From Legionella sp. (lineage in GTDB: Bacteria; Pseudomonadota; Gammaproteobacteria; Legionellales; Legionellaceae), in contig JAACPN010000007.1 of assembly GCA_009995425.1 (NCBI GenBank), positions 1-59,167 on the forward strand: 59,167 nt of DNA. Reading direction: 5' to 3'. The notes under the pieces are model-generated. The model saw nothing but the letters and a program-made list of their open reading frames with translations, searched no databases and had not been told where the DNA came from. Shown here piece by piece: positions 58,896 to 59,167 of the stretch; positions within the stretch are counted from its first letter, which is position 1; every line of letters begins with the position of its first letter. The position numbers were made by a program, and so were the translations under genes.

Positions 58896-59167
58896 ACATC
58901 ACCAACTAAGCGCCGTCATCCAGGCCATGCGCGAGGGTACAGCGATTATCACGCCGAACAATCGCCTTGCCGAGCAGCTTTTAGCACGTTACATCACGGA
59001 AGACGGGCGACGCACACTCGAAAAACCGATATGCCTGCCTTATCAGGCGTTTTTACAGCATCTTTTTAAGCGATTCTGTCATCAACACCCCCACGACACA
59101 CATCCGGTGTTACTCAACGACGCACAACTTCGTACCGTGTGGCGTCACATATTAACGCCCGATGAAA
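58876..59167 (+). CDS. Probable DNA repair protein (PD-(D/E)XK/AddB-like, TIGR03623-like), 5' part
   Basis: First ~97 codons; the frame runs off the window. The start MPCNAPEHHQLSAVIQAM and the block IITPNNRLAEQLLARY ... KPICLPYQAFLQHLF resemble the N-terminal helicase-like part of the TIGR03623 family of probable DNA-repair exonucleases. The ATG lies in the end of the methyltransferase gene. Too short for a firm call. Confidence 0.6.
   Translation, partial: MPCNAPEHHQLSAVIQAMREGTAIITPNNRLAEQLLARYITEDGRRTLEKPICLPYQAFLQHLFKRFCHQHPHDTHPVLLNDAQLRTVWRHILTPDE

Overview
The window looks like chromosome from a gammaproteobacterium, most plausibly of the Legionella/Coxiella group (Legionellales). 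This rests on the housekeeping gene order (rpsU-yqeY-dnaG; gyrA-serC-aroA//cmk-rpsA-lapA-lapB-pyrF), a Legionella-type HAD-IG 5'-nucleotidase, a secreted GDSL phospholipase, an Lcl_C/DUF1566 surface protein, and several large, low-homology, effector-like proteins. One of these ends in a eukaryotic CaaX prenylation box. The taxonomic and lifestyle statements are inferences. Base composition looks moderately AT-rich by eye (not computed).

Layout. 1-8.6 kb: a thiamine-diphosphate 2-keto acid decarboxylase, then the macromolecular-synthesis cluster (rpsU, yqeY, dnaG) with dksA where rpoD usually sits, then waaA, a truncated membrane protein, djlA and a secreted GDSL lipase. 8.6-13.9 kb: DEAD-box helicase deaD, fadH and an AAA/DUF4143 ATPase. 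14-21.5 kb: accessory region with two paralogous effector-like membrane proteins around a transposase remnant, an SDR oxidoreductase and a 1222-residue helical protein of unknown function. 21.4-29.2 kb: one minus-strand metabolic block. acs and a 5'-nucleotidase overlap by 4 bp, followed by ornithine cyclodeaminase, arginase, acetolactate synthase and acetolactate decarboxylase. The last four would turn arginine into urea, proline and ammonia, and pyruvate into acetoin, a set that suits acid resistance and overflow metabolism. 29.3-31.9 kb: small island with a TumE/TumA-type toxin-antitoxin pair, an Rpn-type nuclease and transposon remnants.

31.9-45.2 kb: the conserved cluster pyrF-lapB-lapA-rpsA-cmk ... 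aroA-serC-gyrA (all minus strand). It is split between cmk and aroA by a ~3.7-kb accessory insert holding an IS6-family remnant, a secreted DUF1566 protein, a beta-barrel outer-membrane protein, a Fis-like regulator and a MazF/RHH toxin-antitoxin pair. ihfB, usually between rpsA and lapA, is missing. 45.3-57.3 kb: a secreted small protein, a Phd/PIN toxin-antitoxin pair, radA, the CaaX protein, a PlsC-type acyltransferase, a second beta-barrel plus secreted-protein pair related to the first, argR, a tail-anchored effector-like protein, a GNAT acetyltransferase and katG. 57.4 kb to the end: a TPR-methyltransferase fusion and the 5' end of a probable DNA-repair nuclease gene.

The most interesting points are: (i) a candidate family of three effector-like proteins sharing a short helical module but carrying different membrane anchors (two with C-terminal TM hairpins, one with a CaaX box); (ii) two copies of a beta-barrel OMP followed at once by a secreted protein with a shared N-terminal module, suggesting a surface-display cassette; (iii) the arginine/acetoin operon. 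No tRNA, rRNA or CRISPR array was seen.
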